From the NCBI GenBank assembly GCA_944383515.1, contig CALWPV010000053.1, positions 1 through 43,984 on the forward strand: a stretch of DNA of 43,984 nt, written 5' to 3'. Under the pieces are notes generated by a model that was not told the origin of the DNA, ran no database searches, and worked only from the letters and a program-made list of their open reading frames with translations. Positions 6,366 through 15,078 of the stretch are shown piece by piece (positions within the stretch are counted from its first letter, which is position 1; every line of letters begins with the position of its first letter). Source of the stretch: an uncultured Clostridia bacterium (GTDB lineage: Bacteria > Bacillota > Clostridia > Lachnospirales > Bianqueaceae). The position numbers and the translations under genes were made by a program.

Positions 6366-8063
6366 TTACTCTAGCGTAATGCTTGCCGTTGTTTTACCCA
6401 CTTTCGCATTACCAGCCGTAAGCGTCAGCGTGGTTCCGGGAGCCGCTTTAATCACCCAGCTCATTGTTTTTTCACACGGCAGCGCATTGCCGGTAGCCGG
6501 TCCCAGCGTGGTCATTTGCGCGCCAAGGCCAGAGAAACCATTAAGCTGTCCAATGGCTTGCAGCGCTTTGCCTTCGATCAGCTCCATCCCCTCGCCTTCG
6601 AGGCTCACTTTCAAATCGCGGCTAATCTTCGCGCGATTGGCCTCTTCCGTCACATACGTGGGCAAGTAGCCTTTGTTCATTAGCGTGGCTTCTACACGAT
6701 ATACGCTGCCGTCAACATGCTCGGCTTTAACATTGGTAAAGCTAATGAGCGGTAGGGTTTTAATAGCCCGCAGGAAAAAGCGTGTATGCTTTTCAATTTC
6801 CTGTCTCAGGAACTTAATGGGCGGATTCTGCACCACATGCTTATAATCAATACCGCCAATTTCCACCTCGCCCAGCTGCGGATGCTGGAACTTGGTCCAG
6901 GGTTTAAATCCTACGCCGTCGTTTTGTTCATCAATCCACTGAATGTACTTATAGTGCTGCTCTTCCTTCTCCTCATCGGTTAAATCGTCGGGACCGGGCT
7001 GCGGGAACACCAGCGGAATACCCGCGCGTGGATTCAGATCCCAGCACTCAATGGTATAGTTATGCAGGCCCATGAGGCTATAGTTAAAATCGTCAAAGGA
7101 ACCCGTGAGCGGTTTGGCGCCGCGCGACATATATTCCTCAATAATGCTAACAGCCGGATATGTCGTTTCTTCCGTGGCCATTTTTCCAATTGCTTTATAG
7201 CGCATCATGTCTTCAGCCGGCGCTTCATTGCGATGTTTGGCTCCCGGCGGATACAGATAAACACCCGTCATGGTATGCAAATTGATAATACTGCAAATAT
7301 TCTTATGGCCATTAATAAACTCCGCAATCGAACGCGTTTCAATGTTCGCCAGCGGATATTCACCTGCGCCGCGCTGATTATGCTCGGGGGTCCACGAAAG
7401 CGGGAAATTACGGTTTAGGTCGTTGCCCCACTTGCCCGGCGCCGTCTGAATGGTGTGGCCGTCGTAGTCTTCAATATAGCCTTCGGAATAAACGTTATAA
7501 AACTCGCCCTCCATATCGTCAGGCTGACGCTTGGTCATGAGTCTGGGGTCGCGATCGCTCACTTTCCAAACACCATAGGGCGACTTCACACGCATTTTCA
7601 AAATAAGCCCGTCGCCGTCCATGTCCTTAGGCTGCAAACCCGGCATCAGCTGATCGTACGGATACAGGCGGTTTACCGAACGCACCATTTCCGGCGTGGT
7701 CAAATAACACTCGCTGCCATCCGGCGAAATACGAGGAATCACATACAGCGTATACCGGTCCAAAATCTTCTGAATTTCCGGATTATCAAGATTGGAAAAA
7801 ATGGTATCTAAGAAAAACATGGCTACCATAGAGCCCGTTACTTCGCCCGCATGAATGTTGGCATCAATACAGTACGCCGGTTTATCCTCATAGGCTCCCG
7901 TTTTTGTATTCGTAATATCCATGGCCCAAATATCCCGGCCTTCCGGGGTCTTATTCAGCGAATACAGACGGCACAGCTCCGGATGTTCGGCTGCGTATTT
8001 TTGAACTATCTGCGTAATCTCGTCATACAGATAAAAATGATCATAAGTGTACGTTGATTTCAT
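6366..8063 (-). CDS. M14-family zinc carboxypeptidase
   Basis: Zinc metallopeptidase of 565 residues. The zinc ligands are seen in NIHAGEVTG (His and Glu of HxxE) and INLHTMTG (second His), and TIECWD carries the candidate catalytic Glu. Between them lies the RNFPLSW region typical of M14. The C-terminal 120 residues look like a beta-rich domain. No signal peptide is seen, so it is probably cytoplasmic. ATG at 8063 has AGGA seven bases upstream; a twelve-codon upstream extension lacks one. It has its own promoter and terminator and stands alone. Specificity cannot be read from sequence. Confidence 0.88.
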   Translation of the reverse strand: MKSTYTYDHFYLYDEITQIVQKYAAEHPELCRLYSLNKTPEGRDIWAMDITNTKTGAYEDKPAYCIDANIHAGEVTGSMVAMFFLDTIFSNLDNPEIQKILDRYTLYVIPRISPDGSECYLTTPEMVRSVNRLYPYDQLMPGLQPKDMDGDGLILKMRVKSPYGVWKVSDRDPRLMTKRQPDDMEGEFYNVYSEGYIEDYDGHTIQTAPGKWGNDLNRNFPLSWTPEHNQRGAGEYPLANIETRSIAEFINGHKNICSIINLHTMTGVYLYPPGAKHRNEAPAEDMMRYKAIGKMATEETTYPAVSIIEEYMSRGAKPLTGSFDDFNYSLMGLHNYTIECWDLNPRAGIPLVFPQPGPDDLTDEEKEEQHYKYIQWIDEQNDGVGFKPWTKFQHPQLGEVEIGGIDYKHVVQNPPIKFLRQEIEKHTRFFLRAIKTLPLISFTNVKAEHVDGSVYRVEATLMNKGYLPTYVTEEANRAKISRDLKVSLEGEGMELIEGKALQAIGQLNGFSGLGAQMTTLGPATGNALPCEKTMSWVIKAAPGTTLTLTAGNAKVGKTTASITLE

Positions 8064-8107
8064 CGCTTCGTCCTTTCTTAAAATTATTTTTAAAATCATT
8101 TTAAATT

Positions 8108-8136
8108 AGTATATCCCTAAATTCTTCTCCTGTCAA
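8108..8136 (-). promoter_or_regulatory. Promoter of the M14 peptidase gene
   Basis: Minus-strand TTGACA (8131-8136) and TATACT (8108-8113) with a 17-base spacer, close to the sigma-A consensus. Confidence 0.8.
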
Positions 8137-8143
8137 GTAAAAC

Positions 8144-8932
8144 CTAGCCCAGCGCTACATCCAGCACCATCATAATCAAAAACCCCGCCATACACCCAAA
8201 CGTTCCCATATTCGAGGTCTGCCGCTGGTGCGCATCGGGAATCAGCTCATCCACCACCACATAAATCATCGCGCCCGCCGCAAACGAAAGCAGCCACGGC
8301 ATCAGCGACTGCACCCACCCGGCCAAAAGCACCGTCAGCAGCCCGCCCACCGGCTCCACCACGCCCGACAAACTCCCGTACCAAAACGACCGGCGCGCGC
8401 TCAGCCCCTCCTGATGCAGCGGCAGCGCGATAGCCGCTCCCTCCGGAAAATTCTGCACGCCAATCCCCAGCGCAAGCGCCGCCGCGCCGGCAAGGCCGGC
8501 AGCCCCTGGCGCGCCCTGCCATGCCAAAGCAAAGGCAAGGCCCACTGCCATGCCTTCGGGAATGTTATGCAAGGTGATGGCGGTAAACAGCTTAGTTTGC
8601 CCGCTTAACGCCTTACTTCGATTATGCTGCGCATTTAAATGCGGCAGCGTAATATCCAGCGCATAAAAAAAGACGCCGCCCAGCAAAAATCCGGTTGCAA
8701 CCGGTAACCAGGCCGGAAGGTTCGCTTCCCGCGCCTGCTCCAGAGCTGGCAGCAGCAACGACCATACCGATGCGGCTATCATGACGCCGCTGGCAAATCC
8801 TAAAAACAGATCCTGCACGGTATGGGACTGAACACGCCGTACCACAAATACCGTAGCCGCCCCCAGCGTTGTCATACAATACGTAAACCCAGTTCCCAGT
8901 AATGCTAAAAGACAAGGATATAAAAGCTCCAT
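8144..8932 (-). CDS. ZIP-family divalent metal transporter
   Basis: Membrane protein of 262 residues with eight hydrophobic segments. The metal-binding motifs HNIPEGMAVG and NFPEGAAIA sit in the fourth and fifth segments as in ZIP transporters, which bring zinc or related metals into the cytoplasm. A third conserved region is VVDELIPDAH. ATG at 8932 has AGGAGGAG nine bases upstream. It is divergent from the ydcF-like gene. No metal-regulator site was recognised. Confidence 0.9.
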   Translation of the reverse strand: MELLYPCLLALLGTGFTYCMTTLGAATVFVVRRVQSHTVQDLFLGFASGVMIAASVWSLLLPALEQAREANLPAWLPVATGFLLGGVFFYALDITLPHLNAQHNRSKALSGQTKLFTAITLHNIPEGMAVGLAFALAWQGAPGAAGLAGAAALALGIGVQNFPEGAAIALPLHQEGLSARRSFWYGSLSGVVEPVGGLLTVLLAGWVQSLMPWLLSFAAGAMIYVVVDELIPDAHQRQTSNMGTFGCMAGFLIMMVLDVALG

Positions 8933-8993
8933 ATCGTCCTGCTCCTCCTTATATACCCTTACCATATGCGCCGGTCACAGAAAATGTCACACC

Positions 8994-9023
8994 TTGACAG
9001 GGCTGAGGCTTACTTCGTATAAT
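8994..9023 (+). promoter_or_regulatory. Consensus promoter of the YdcF-like gene
   Basis: TTGACA (8994-8999) and TATAAT (9018-9023) with an 18-base spacer. Confidence 0.85.
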
Positions 9024-9052
9024 GAAAAAAATACAAAATGGAGGACACATTC

Positions 9053-9754
9053 ATGCGCATCATCATATCAGCTATTTTTTTCGTAGTCGGAATTCTGTTA
9101 TTTTTCTTTGCCGCCGGATACAACATGATCGGGCTATGCTTTGTTGGCGCAGCCATACTCCTTTTTATATCGCGCTTTGGCCGCCGCGGCCACAGGCTGA
9201 TTGCCATTATGCTTGCCGTGTTTGTTCCTACTTTAATAGGGCTTGAAATTCCCATTCTTCGCGCCGCGCGCACCGATGCTCCGGATACGACAGATTACAT
9301 TATTGTGTTAGGGGCTGGGGTAAACGGCACCACGCCTTCGCTTTCTTTGTTGGATCGCCTGGAAACGGCCACTTCCTTTTTAAAAGCACATCCAAGCTGC
9401 CGGGCTGTAGTTTCCGGTGGGCAGGGACCGGGAGAAGAGGTAACGGAGGCCTCGGTGATGTGGGAGTATTTGCTGCGCCAAGGGATTGCGGAAGATCGCA
9501 TTTTGTTAGAAGATATGGCAACCAGTACTGAGGAGAATTTGCGCTTTTCGTTTGCTCTTATAGAAAAAGAGACTACCGATCCTGTAGTTGCGGTAGTCTC
9601 TAGTGAATATCATTTGTATCGCGCTAAGTACATAGCAGAAAAACTGGGATACACCGTGTTTGGCGTTGCCTCGCCAACTTCGAATCTATTGATAAAAATC
9701 AATTATTTTTTGCGTGAGGCGCCGGCTATGATTAAGGCTTACTTGTTGGATTAA
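9053..9754 (+). CDS. YdcF family (DUF218) membrane-anchored protein
   Basis: Protein of 233 residues. Two or three hydrophobic segments in the first 65 residues are followed by a DUF218 domain: DYIIVLGAGVNG, the GG of VVSGGQG, TEASVMWEYL, and STEENLRFS. Members include SanA and ElyC, linked to envelope integrity and wall precursor use; the exact reaction here is unknown. ATG at 9053 has GGAGG eight bases upstream. It overlaps the end of the convergent MATE gene by four bases. A ten-base exact inverted repeat lies in the coding region (9569-9578 and 9591-9600). Confidence 0.85.
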   Translation: MRIIISAIFFVVGILLFFFAAGYNMIGLCFVGAAILLFISRFGRRGHRLIAIMLAVFVPTLIGLEIPILRAARTDAPDTTDYIIVLGAGVNGTTPSLSLLDRLETATSFLKAHPSCRAVVSGGQGPGEEVTEASVMWEYLLRQGIAEDRILLEDMATSTEENLRFSFALIEKETTDPVVAVVSSEYHLYRAKYIAEKLGYTVFGVASPTSNLLIKINYFLREAPAMIKAYLLD

Positions 9755-11100
9755 ACAAGGCGAATGTTTTTCCATTTGCCTTGCAGGAAACGCACGGAGT
9801 AAATAATGCCGCGCACGATCCAGTCGGCGTACATGCCCAGCCACACGGTAATGACGCCTAGGTCGGTTACATAGGCGAGTAAGTAGGCTAGGCCTACGCG
9901 AAATACGAACATGCTGGAAATGGAAACGACCATGGTGAATTTGGCGTCGCCGGCAGCGCGCAGGGCGTTGGGAATGTTGAAGGATAGCGGCCAGAAAATG
10001 ACGGCGGCTATGGCGAAGCTGCGAATGAGCGTAATAGCGGTGTCAGTGGCTTCTGCGCTGAGGTTGTAAATGCCGGCCAGCTGCGGTGCCCAGACGAACA
10101 TGATTAGGTTCATAATGTTCATGAGTATGAAGGTGAGGCCCAGCATTTTGCCGGTGTAGCGCGAGGCCTGCGCGGGCTGGCGGGCGCCCATGCACTGCCC
10201 TACCACGGTGACCATGGCAAGGCCAATGGCGGAGCCGGGAATGTTGGAAAGGCCTACCAATGTGTTGCTAATCGCGTTAGCAGAAATGGCGGCTGTGCCG
10301 AAGGTGGCTACCAAGTGGCTTAATAGCAGTTTACCGAGCTGGAACAGGCTGTTTTCTGTTCCGGTGGGGATACCGATTTGCAGAATTCGTTTGAGCATGC
10401 TGCCGTTAAATTTATATTGAAATGGATGCTCTATGTGAATGAGTTCTTTGGGCTTGCAGAGCAGCCAGAAGATCACAATGCCGCCTACCATGCGAGCGAA
10501 TAAAGTGGAGGTGGCCGCACCGGCAACGCCCATGTTGAATCCATAGATTAGAATGGCATTGCCAATTACATTTAATATGTTGACCATGAGCGCTATAATT
10601 AATGTAATTTTTGTTTTGTTCATAGAGCGGAATAGAGCCGCGCCGGCATTGTACAAGGCTAAAAAGGGGTACGACAGTGCGCTGAGCCAGAAATAGGTTT
10701 CTGCGTTTTGCATAACGTCGTCTTCAACCTGACCGAAAATAAGTTGCAACAGAGGCCGATTGAATATAATGGCAATGATCCCTAGTACAATGGCGAACAT
10801 GACGCTAAAGTATATGAGCTGCTTGGCGGCTCTTCCGGCATTGTCGCTATCACGTTTTCCTACATATTGTGAGCAGATAACGGCTCCACCAGTAGCGAGC
10901 GCGGCGAAGAGCTGAATCAGCAGAAAGTTAATAGAATCTACCAGGCTGATACCGGATACGGCGGCTTCGCCGACGCTGGAAACCATGACTGAGTCGGCCA
11001 TACCAACAAATACATTGAGCAGTTGTTCGAAAATAAGCGGTACTATGAGTGCCACTAGCATTTTCCGGGTAAACATGGGTTCTTTTTTGACTTGCTCCAT
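9751..11100 (-). CDS. MATE-family efflux transporter
   Basis: Membrane protein of 449 residues with about twelve hydrophobic segments. The start VPLIFEQLLNVFVGMADSVM and the internal QIGIPTGTENSLFQ show the two homologous halves of MATE proteins, which export drugs or metabolites in exchange for cations. ATG at 11100 has GGAGG five bases upstream; an upstream extension of 25 codons is open but unsupported. Substrate cannot be predicted. It is monocistronic and convergent with the ydcF-like gene without a visible terminator. Confidence 0.92.
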   Translation of the reverse strand: MEQVKKEPMFTRKMLVALIVPLIFEQLLNVFVGMADSVMVSSVGEAAVSGISLVDSINFLLIQLFAALATGGAVICSQYVGKRDSDNAGRAAKQLIYFSVMFAIVLGIIAIIFNRPLLQLIFGQVEDDVMQNAETYFWLSALSYPFLALYNAGAALFRSMNKTKITLIIALMVNILNVIGNAILIYGFNMGVAGAATSTLFARMVGGIVIFWLLCKPKELIHIEHPFQYKFNGSMLKRILQIGIPTGTENSLFQLGKLLLSHLVATFGTAAISANAISNTLVGLSNIPGSAIGLAMVTVVGQCMGARQPAQASRYTGKMLGLTFILMNIMNLIMFVWAPQLAGIYNLSAEATDTAITLIRSFAIAAVIFWPLSFNIPNALRAAGDAKFTMVVSISSMFVFRVGLAYLLAYVTDLGVITVWLGMYADWIVRGIIYSVRFLQGKWKNIRLV

Positions 11101-11359
11101 ACTAACCTCCATTCCGAAGCGCTGACAAAAAAATGACGAAGAGAGTTTTCTCTTCTGCCAACAATAACGCTTCACTATGCATCGGGACAGGCTTTTCTGT
11201 GTTTATCTCTGTCTCCGATTTTAAAGCAATTTTAAAAAGTTAGTTCTAATTGTACACTATTTGCTTCCAAAAGAAAAGGGCTTCGTGAAAATTTTTTAAA
11301 ATAAATGCCGTGGCCGGGCGGGGCTTGGAGTTTGGTGGAAGCTGATGCGTTGCGCCTCG

Positions 11360-11397
11360 AATCAACTTTGTGCAGATTGGCCAAAGTTGATTTTTTT
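11360..11397 (+). terminator. Orphan terminator in the 11.1-11.5 kb gap
   Basis: AATCAACTTTG (11360-11370) pairs with CAAAGTTGATT (11382-11392), followed by a T run. It points along the plus strand, but no plus gene lies before it. It may end a small RNA starting after 11200 or act as an attenuator for the gene at 11549. The rest of the gap 11101-11548 holds the MATE upstream region and no gene I can support. Confidence 0.65.
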
Positions 11398-11548
11398 GCG
11401 AAAAAAAGTGAGCTTTGAGTGAAAAATGTACGATAGTTATATATAGAGGGAGTTTTTTGAGGTTGGGGTGTGAATTTTGTGTGAAGCGGGAGTTTAGTTG
11501 GTTACCCATGCCTGCCCGCAGGTTTTAGGAAAGGGGAAGTGTGTATTT

Positions 11549-12322
11549 ATGAATTTTTTACGTGGCGTTTCGGTAGACCGCCTGAAAATGGACTTTTTAA
11601 CGCAATATCAGGGCTTTCTTTCTCTGCAGGAACAACTGGTGCATTCGCCCGGCTGCCTGCTGTACAAAGGCCCCCAAAGGCAATATGTGTACTGGCAGTT
11701 CTACCTGAATGGACGACAGGTGCAGAAACGCGTGCTTAATGTGGAACAGACGAAGCAGGAAATAGAGCGCCTGAAAAAGCTCTATCAGGAGTATCGTGAG
11801 CGACGGGCTCTGCTGCGCGAGTATCGCCGCGCCCTCAAGGCCTTTCACGTGGACCCTGAGCAGGTGCTGCAGGAAGCGGCGGCCGATCAGGAGCTGAAAA
11901 AGCAAAATCGACGCCTCTGGGAGGAGCAGCGACAGAGGGCGCAGCATGAACCCTTTGGAGAGAATAAAAAGCATTTCGACGACGCGGGGCACCTTATGCG
12001 CTCGAAGTCGGAGCTAATGATTGCAAATGAGCTGATTAGCCGCGGCGTGGCGTTTGAGTACGAAAAGCGCATGCAGCTCAACGATCAGAGCTGGGTTATG
12101 CCCGACTTTACAATTCGCCGTCCGGACAATTCCATTGTATACTGGGAGCATGCGGGTATGTTGGAAAATCCGGGGTATCGGGCGCGTTTCGAAGAGAAAC
12201 TAAGGCAGTATAAAAGGAATGGAATTGAAGAAAACGACCTTCTCATTGTGACGCGCGACAGGGACGGAGCGCTGGATCTGGATCATGTGAGAAGACTGAT
12301 CGTGGCGTTCCAGCTGGCATAG
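11549..12322 (+). CDS. PD-(D/E)XK nuclease-like protein of unknown role
   Basis: Protein of 257 residues. Residues 1-60 form a small domain with the phrase VYWQFYLNGRQVQKR, residues 70-150 a basic helical, probably coiled-coil region, and residues 150-257 a domain resembling PD-(D/E)XK nucleases: MRSKSELMIANEL supplies the conserved Glu, VMPDFTI the Asp, and VYWEHAGML follows where the ExK strand is expected. ATG at 11549 has GGGGAAG about eleven bases upstream. The gene stands alone between a terminator and a 1.3-kb repeat-rich gap. Whether it cuts DNA and in what setting is unknown. Confidence 0.7.
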   Translation: MNFLRGVSVDRLKMDFLTQYQGFLSLQEQLVHSPGCLLYKGPQRQYVYWQFYLNGRQVQKRVLNVEQTKQEIERLKKLYQEYRERRALLREYRRALKAFHVDPEQVLQEAAADQELKKQNRRLWEEQRQRAQHEPFGENKKHFDDAGHLMRSKSELMIANELISRGVAFEYEKRMQLNDQSWVMPDFTIRRPDNSIVYWEHAGMLENPGYRARFEEKLRQYKRNGIEENDLLIVTRDRDGALDLDHVRRLIVAFQLA

Positions 12323-12808
12323 GGACAAGGGAATAAGGAAGAGCCGCGAGGCGGGGCGCATTGGTCTGTCGGGACATGCCCGAATTGGCCTAGCAAAGCG
12401 AAATATGTCGGGGGACGATTCGCTGAGGCAGGCGATACATGTCGAGGGACGGACCTGCCGGGGAAGATGACCCGCTTGGAAAGAGCCTAGGGCAGGTCCG
12501 TCCCGGGGAGCGTTTGCTGTAAGGCGAAGGGCGGCAGCTCCGTCCCTACGGGCTGTGCCTGCGTCCCGGTAGTCTGCTTTACGGGCTCTCAAGCCTACGT
12601 TTTTTCGCTATTTTTTATTTTTTTAACGCATAAGCGAAAAAAATGAAGTAAGAGATCTGTCCCTATAACAGAATCACGGAAAAAGCATACGTATTGTTCC
12701 GTGATAAAAATAGGATTTCACGGAATCACGAAAAAGAATTCGTTGGCAGCAGTGTTCCCAGAGCATATAGCGGAAAAAATTCCATAGCTAGTAGGCCAGG
12801 AAATGTAA

Positions 12809-13100
12809 GAGCACGGAAAAGTAAGCCGTTGGTCTGTCCCGGCAGCTAAAGACAAGAACAAAAGCATTTAAACCAGAGACAAACTTTGCTTTACGAACTT
12901 ACTTATTTCGTGAAGTGTATGTCAAAGCCTTTGGAAGCGCGGAAAAAAGTGAGCTTTTTTCCGTGGTTCCGCTATGGCAAAAAAATAGAGCGAAAACGGT
13001 CGTCTAACTTTTCCGCTACGCGGAAGGAAGGACGGATCTGCTAAAGAAAAAATTTCCGCTATTCCGTGAAAATCTATGAATACAGCGAAACAGCGGAAGA
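12809..13100. repeat. Tandem duplication, unit 1
   Basis: Matches 13172-13463 base for base along most of its length, offset by 363-364. Shared landmarks include the block with TACGAACTTACTT, the palindrome TTCCGC-TAC-GCGGAA (13012-13026), and the closing stem 13054-13066 with 13086-13098, which has two mismatches here. Weaker similarity extends upstream to about 12765. Confidence 0.75.
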
Positions 13101-13171
13101 ATATTCATAAATAGCAGTATCTACCAAATATATAGCAAAAATATTTTCGTAATTAGAAACAGCTAAAAATA

Positions 13172-13463
13172 AGAGTGCGAAAAAAGAAACCGCAGATCCG
13201 TCCCGACAAGCAGTGAAGAAGACAGAAAGGCTTAAACGAAAGACAAATTTTACTCTACGAACTTACTTTATTCGTGAAATGCGTGTCAAAGGCTCTGCAA
13301 ACACGGAAACAGATACGCTTTTTTTCGTGGTTCCGCTATGACGAAAAAATAGAGCGAAAACAGTCGTCTAACTTTTCCGCTATGCGGAAGGAGAGACAGA
13401 GCTGTTAGAGAAAAATTTCCGCTGTTCCGTGAAATTTTATAAATATAGCGGAACAGCGGAAAA
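13172..13463. repeat. Tandem duplication, unit 2
   Basis: Second copy of the unit at 12809. Here the closing stem is exact: TTCCGCTGTTCCG (13417-13429) pairs with CGGAACAGCGGAA (13449-13461). The inner palindrome reads TTCCGC-TAT-GCGGAA. Confidence 0.75.
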
Positions 13464-13588
13464 AGCACTGTCCTGAGGCGGATTGGCCGACGTGTTACGC
13501 TTTGCCGAGGCGCACCTGTGCTGCCTGGGCTCTACTCTGCCCGGCCAGTGCGCCATGCTAGGCCTTTTTTGCGCCACGCGCGCCATAA

Positions 13589-13622
13589 AAAATGCCGGCT
13601 TCCATGAGAAGCACGGCATTTT
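13589..13622 (-). terminator. Terminator after the CBS-domain gene
   Basis: AAAATGCCG then GCTTC pair with GAAGC and CGGCATTTT around a five-base loop, with one bulge, and the minus-strand product ends in a T run. It lies 17 bases after the gene. Confidence 0.85.
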
Positions 13623-13639
13623 GCACGTTTCTAGCGTTT

Positions 13640-14368
13640 TTAGGCGTCATTTCCATTCTCATCTTGCCCAATAATGTCCCAGGGCGTCAGCATTCCCAAA
13701 AGCCGGCCGCGCCAGTCGCCGGTGCGGGTAATAAAAATAGCGGCCAACCTCTTTTTATAAGGGCTATTCCCCTTTTCAAACGCTTCCTGGGCGTCCCAGT
13801 ACGTCTGAGTAGGCTTCATAAACATAAAGCGCTCACAGGTATGATTATAAATAGGCGTAAATTCCTTAAAATCGCGAATCGTCGAACTGCGCAGCTTTAA
13901 GGTCTCGTGCGGGTAATTCAGCTGATACGAAAAGAGCGTACTCACACTAAACACCCCCTGAATCTGGCTCTGGTAGATAATCGGAATATGCGAAAATCCC
14001 CGCCGATCCATCGCCTCCATCACCGTCAGCGTACGCTCCCCCGGCGACGTCACCAAAATCTGCGACGCCGGCGTCGCATACTCCAGCACCGACGCGGGCT
14101 CCTCCAGCCTCGCAATCGCCCGGCGCAGCGTCTCCAGCAGCGCCGGCGCCGGATCCACCACCGGATGTCCATTCATATCCGGATTATGCGTGAGCAAATT
14201 GCGCACCTCCCGGCACAAATCCAGCTCCTCGCGGTAGTCCCGTCCCGCCGGCTCATTGATAAACCGCGTCACCGCATTGCCGCGCCGCCCGGCGCTCTCG
14301 CCATACTTCTCATCGAGCAGCGCCTCCATCTGCTTATACAAATCCAAAAACTCATCCGCCCGATTCAT
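13640..14368 (-). CDS. CBS-domain protein
   Basis: Protein of 242 residues. The N-terminal 100 residues are helical and charged (ADEFLDLYKQMEALLDEKYG, LTHNPDMNGHPVVDP). Residues about 100-240 carry two CBS-like repeats, with TLTVMEAMDRRGFSHIPIIY and GVFSVSTLFSYQL in the first and RLLGMLTPWDIIG closing the second. CBS pairs usually bind adenosyl nucleotides. ATG at 14368 has GGGAGG seven bases upstream. It lies 14 bases after the hemolysin-III-family gene, so the two are likely co-transcribed. No enzymatic domain is attached. Confidence 0.75.
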   Translation of the reverse strand: MNRADEFLDLYKQMEALLDEKYGESAGRRGNAVTRFINEPAGRDYREELDLCREVRNLLTHNPDMNGHPVVDPAPALLETLRRAIARLEEPASVLEYATPASQILVTSPGERTLTVMEAMDRRGFSHIPIIYQSQIQGVFSVSTLFSYQLNYPHETLKLRSSTIRDFKEFTPIYNHTCERFMFMKPTQTYWDAQEAFEKGNSPYKKRLAAIFITRTGDWRGRLLGMLTPWDIIGQDENGNDA

Positions 14369-14382
14369 GCTCACGCCTCCCT

Positions 14383-15069
14383 TCAGCCTCCTATGGGCAT
14401 TACATAAAACAAAATCAAAAAATAATGAAACAAACTGCCAATAATACAAAAAATGTGAAACACCGAATGCACATAATGGTGCTTTTTTCCTATCGCATAA
14501 AGAACGGCTCCCACCGTATAAGCCACGCCGCCCAGCGCCAGCAGCCACATGCCCGCCGTGCCCAGCACCTGCGCCGTCTGCCGTATAAAAAAGATAATAC
14601 ACCAGCCCATGCCCAAATAACAAACCATAGAAAAAATCCGATACTTCTTCAGATCAATGGCCGTCAGTATAATGGCTACCACCGCGCAGCCCCACACAAT
14701 GCCCAGTACAATCCAGGCAATGGTCGGATATACCGGCCGCATAGCGGCAAGCATGACCGGGGTATACGTCCCGGCGATGAGTACATAAATTGTACAATGG
14801 TCTATTACTTGGAAGACCTTCTTGGCCCTTTCGGGCCTGAGGCCATGATAAATACTAGACATGGTATACAGTAAAATCATGGAAACGCCATAAATCGCGC
14901 CGCCAACCACCGACCACGCCGTGCCGCGTGTCACCGCCATAATCAGACAGGTAACCAGCACCACCACCGCAATGCCGCCGCCCACAATGTGGCTCGTCAT
15001 GTTGAAAATCTCTTCGCCGCGGGTATAATCCGGCAGCTTGCGGTCTTTCAGCTTTGTCCGCTTCTGCAT
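14383..15069 (-). CDS. Hemolysin III / PAQR-family membrane protein
   Basis: Protein of 228 residues with seven hydrophobic segments. Family signatures are EEIFNMTSHIVGGG near the start, SSIYHG after the third segment, and the His pair HSVFHIFCIIGSLFHYF in the last segments. Bacterial members (YqfA/TrhA) are linked to membrane energetics and lipid homeostasis; true haemolysin activity is not assumed. It lies nine bases after serS, so it probably shares the T-box-controlled transcript. The ribosome site (AAGG at nine bases) is moderate. Confidence 0.88.
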   Translation of the reverse strand: MQKRTKLKDRKLPDYTRGEEIFNMTSHIVGGGIAVVVLVTCLIMAVTRGTAWSVVGGAIYGVSMILLYTMSSIYHGLRPERAKKVFQVIDHCTIYVLIAGTYTPVMLAAMRPVYPTIAWIVLGIVWGCAVVAIILTAIDLKKYRIFSMVCYLGMGWCIIFFIRQTAQVLGTAGMWLLALGGVAYTVGAVLYAIGKKHHYVHSVFHIFCIIGSLFHYFLILFYVMPIGG

Positions 15070-15078
15070 GAGCGCGCC

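Larger units (their letters stand above)
12323..13588. repeat. Gene-free repeat-rich region
   Basis: About 1.3 kb without a credible gene. The first 280 bases are GC-rich and carry a 14-base exact inverted repeat (12446-12459 with 12491-12504). From about 12650 on, short words recur, such as TTCCGC, CACGGAA and forms of ATCTGTCCC, many arranged as small palindromes. Two long adjacent units of about 364 bases are listed separately. Open frames here are short, lack ribosome sites and differ between the units. Confidence 0.7.

Noticed and set aside
12200..12592. A 130-codon minus-strand frame in the GC-rich part of the 12-kb gap
   Set aside because: Overlaps the end of the nuclease-like gene, crosses the 14-base inverted repeat, has Arg/Ala/Pro shadow composition and no start signal.
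12740..13470. Possible CRISPR array
   Set aside because: Only two long units with a period near 364 bases; no short regular repeats or spacers and no cas genes.
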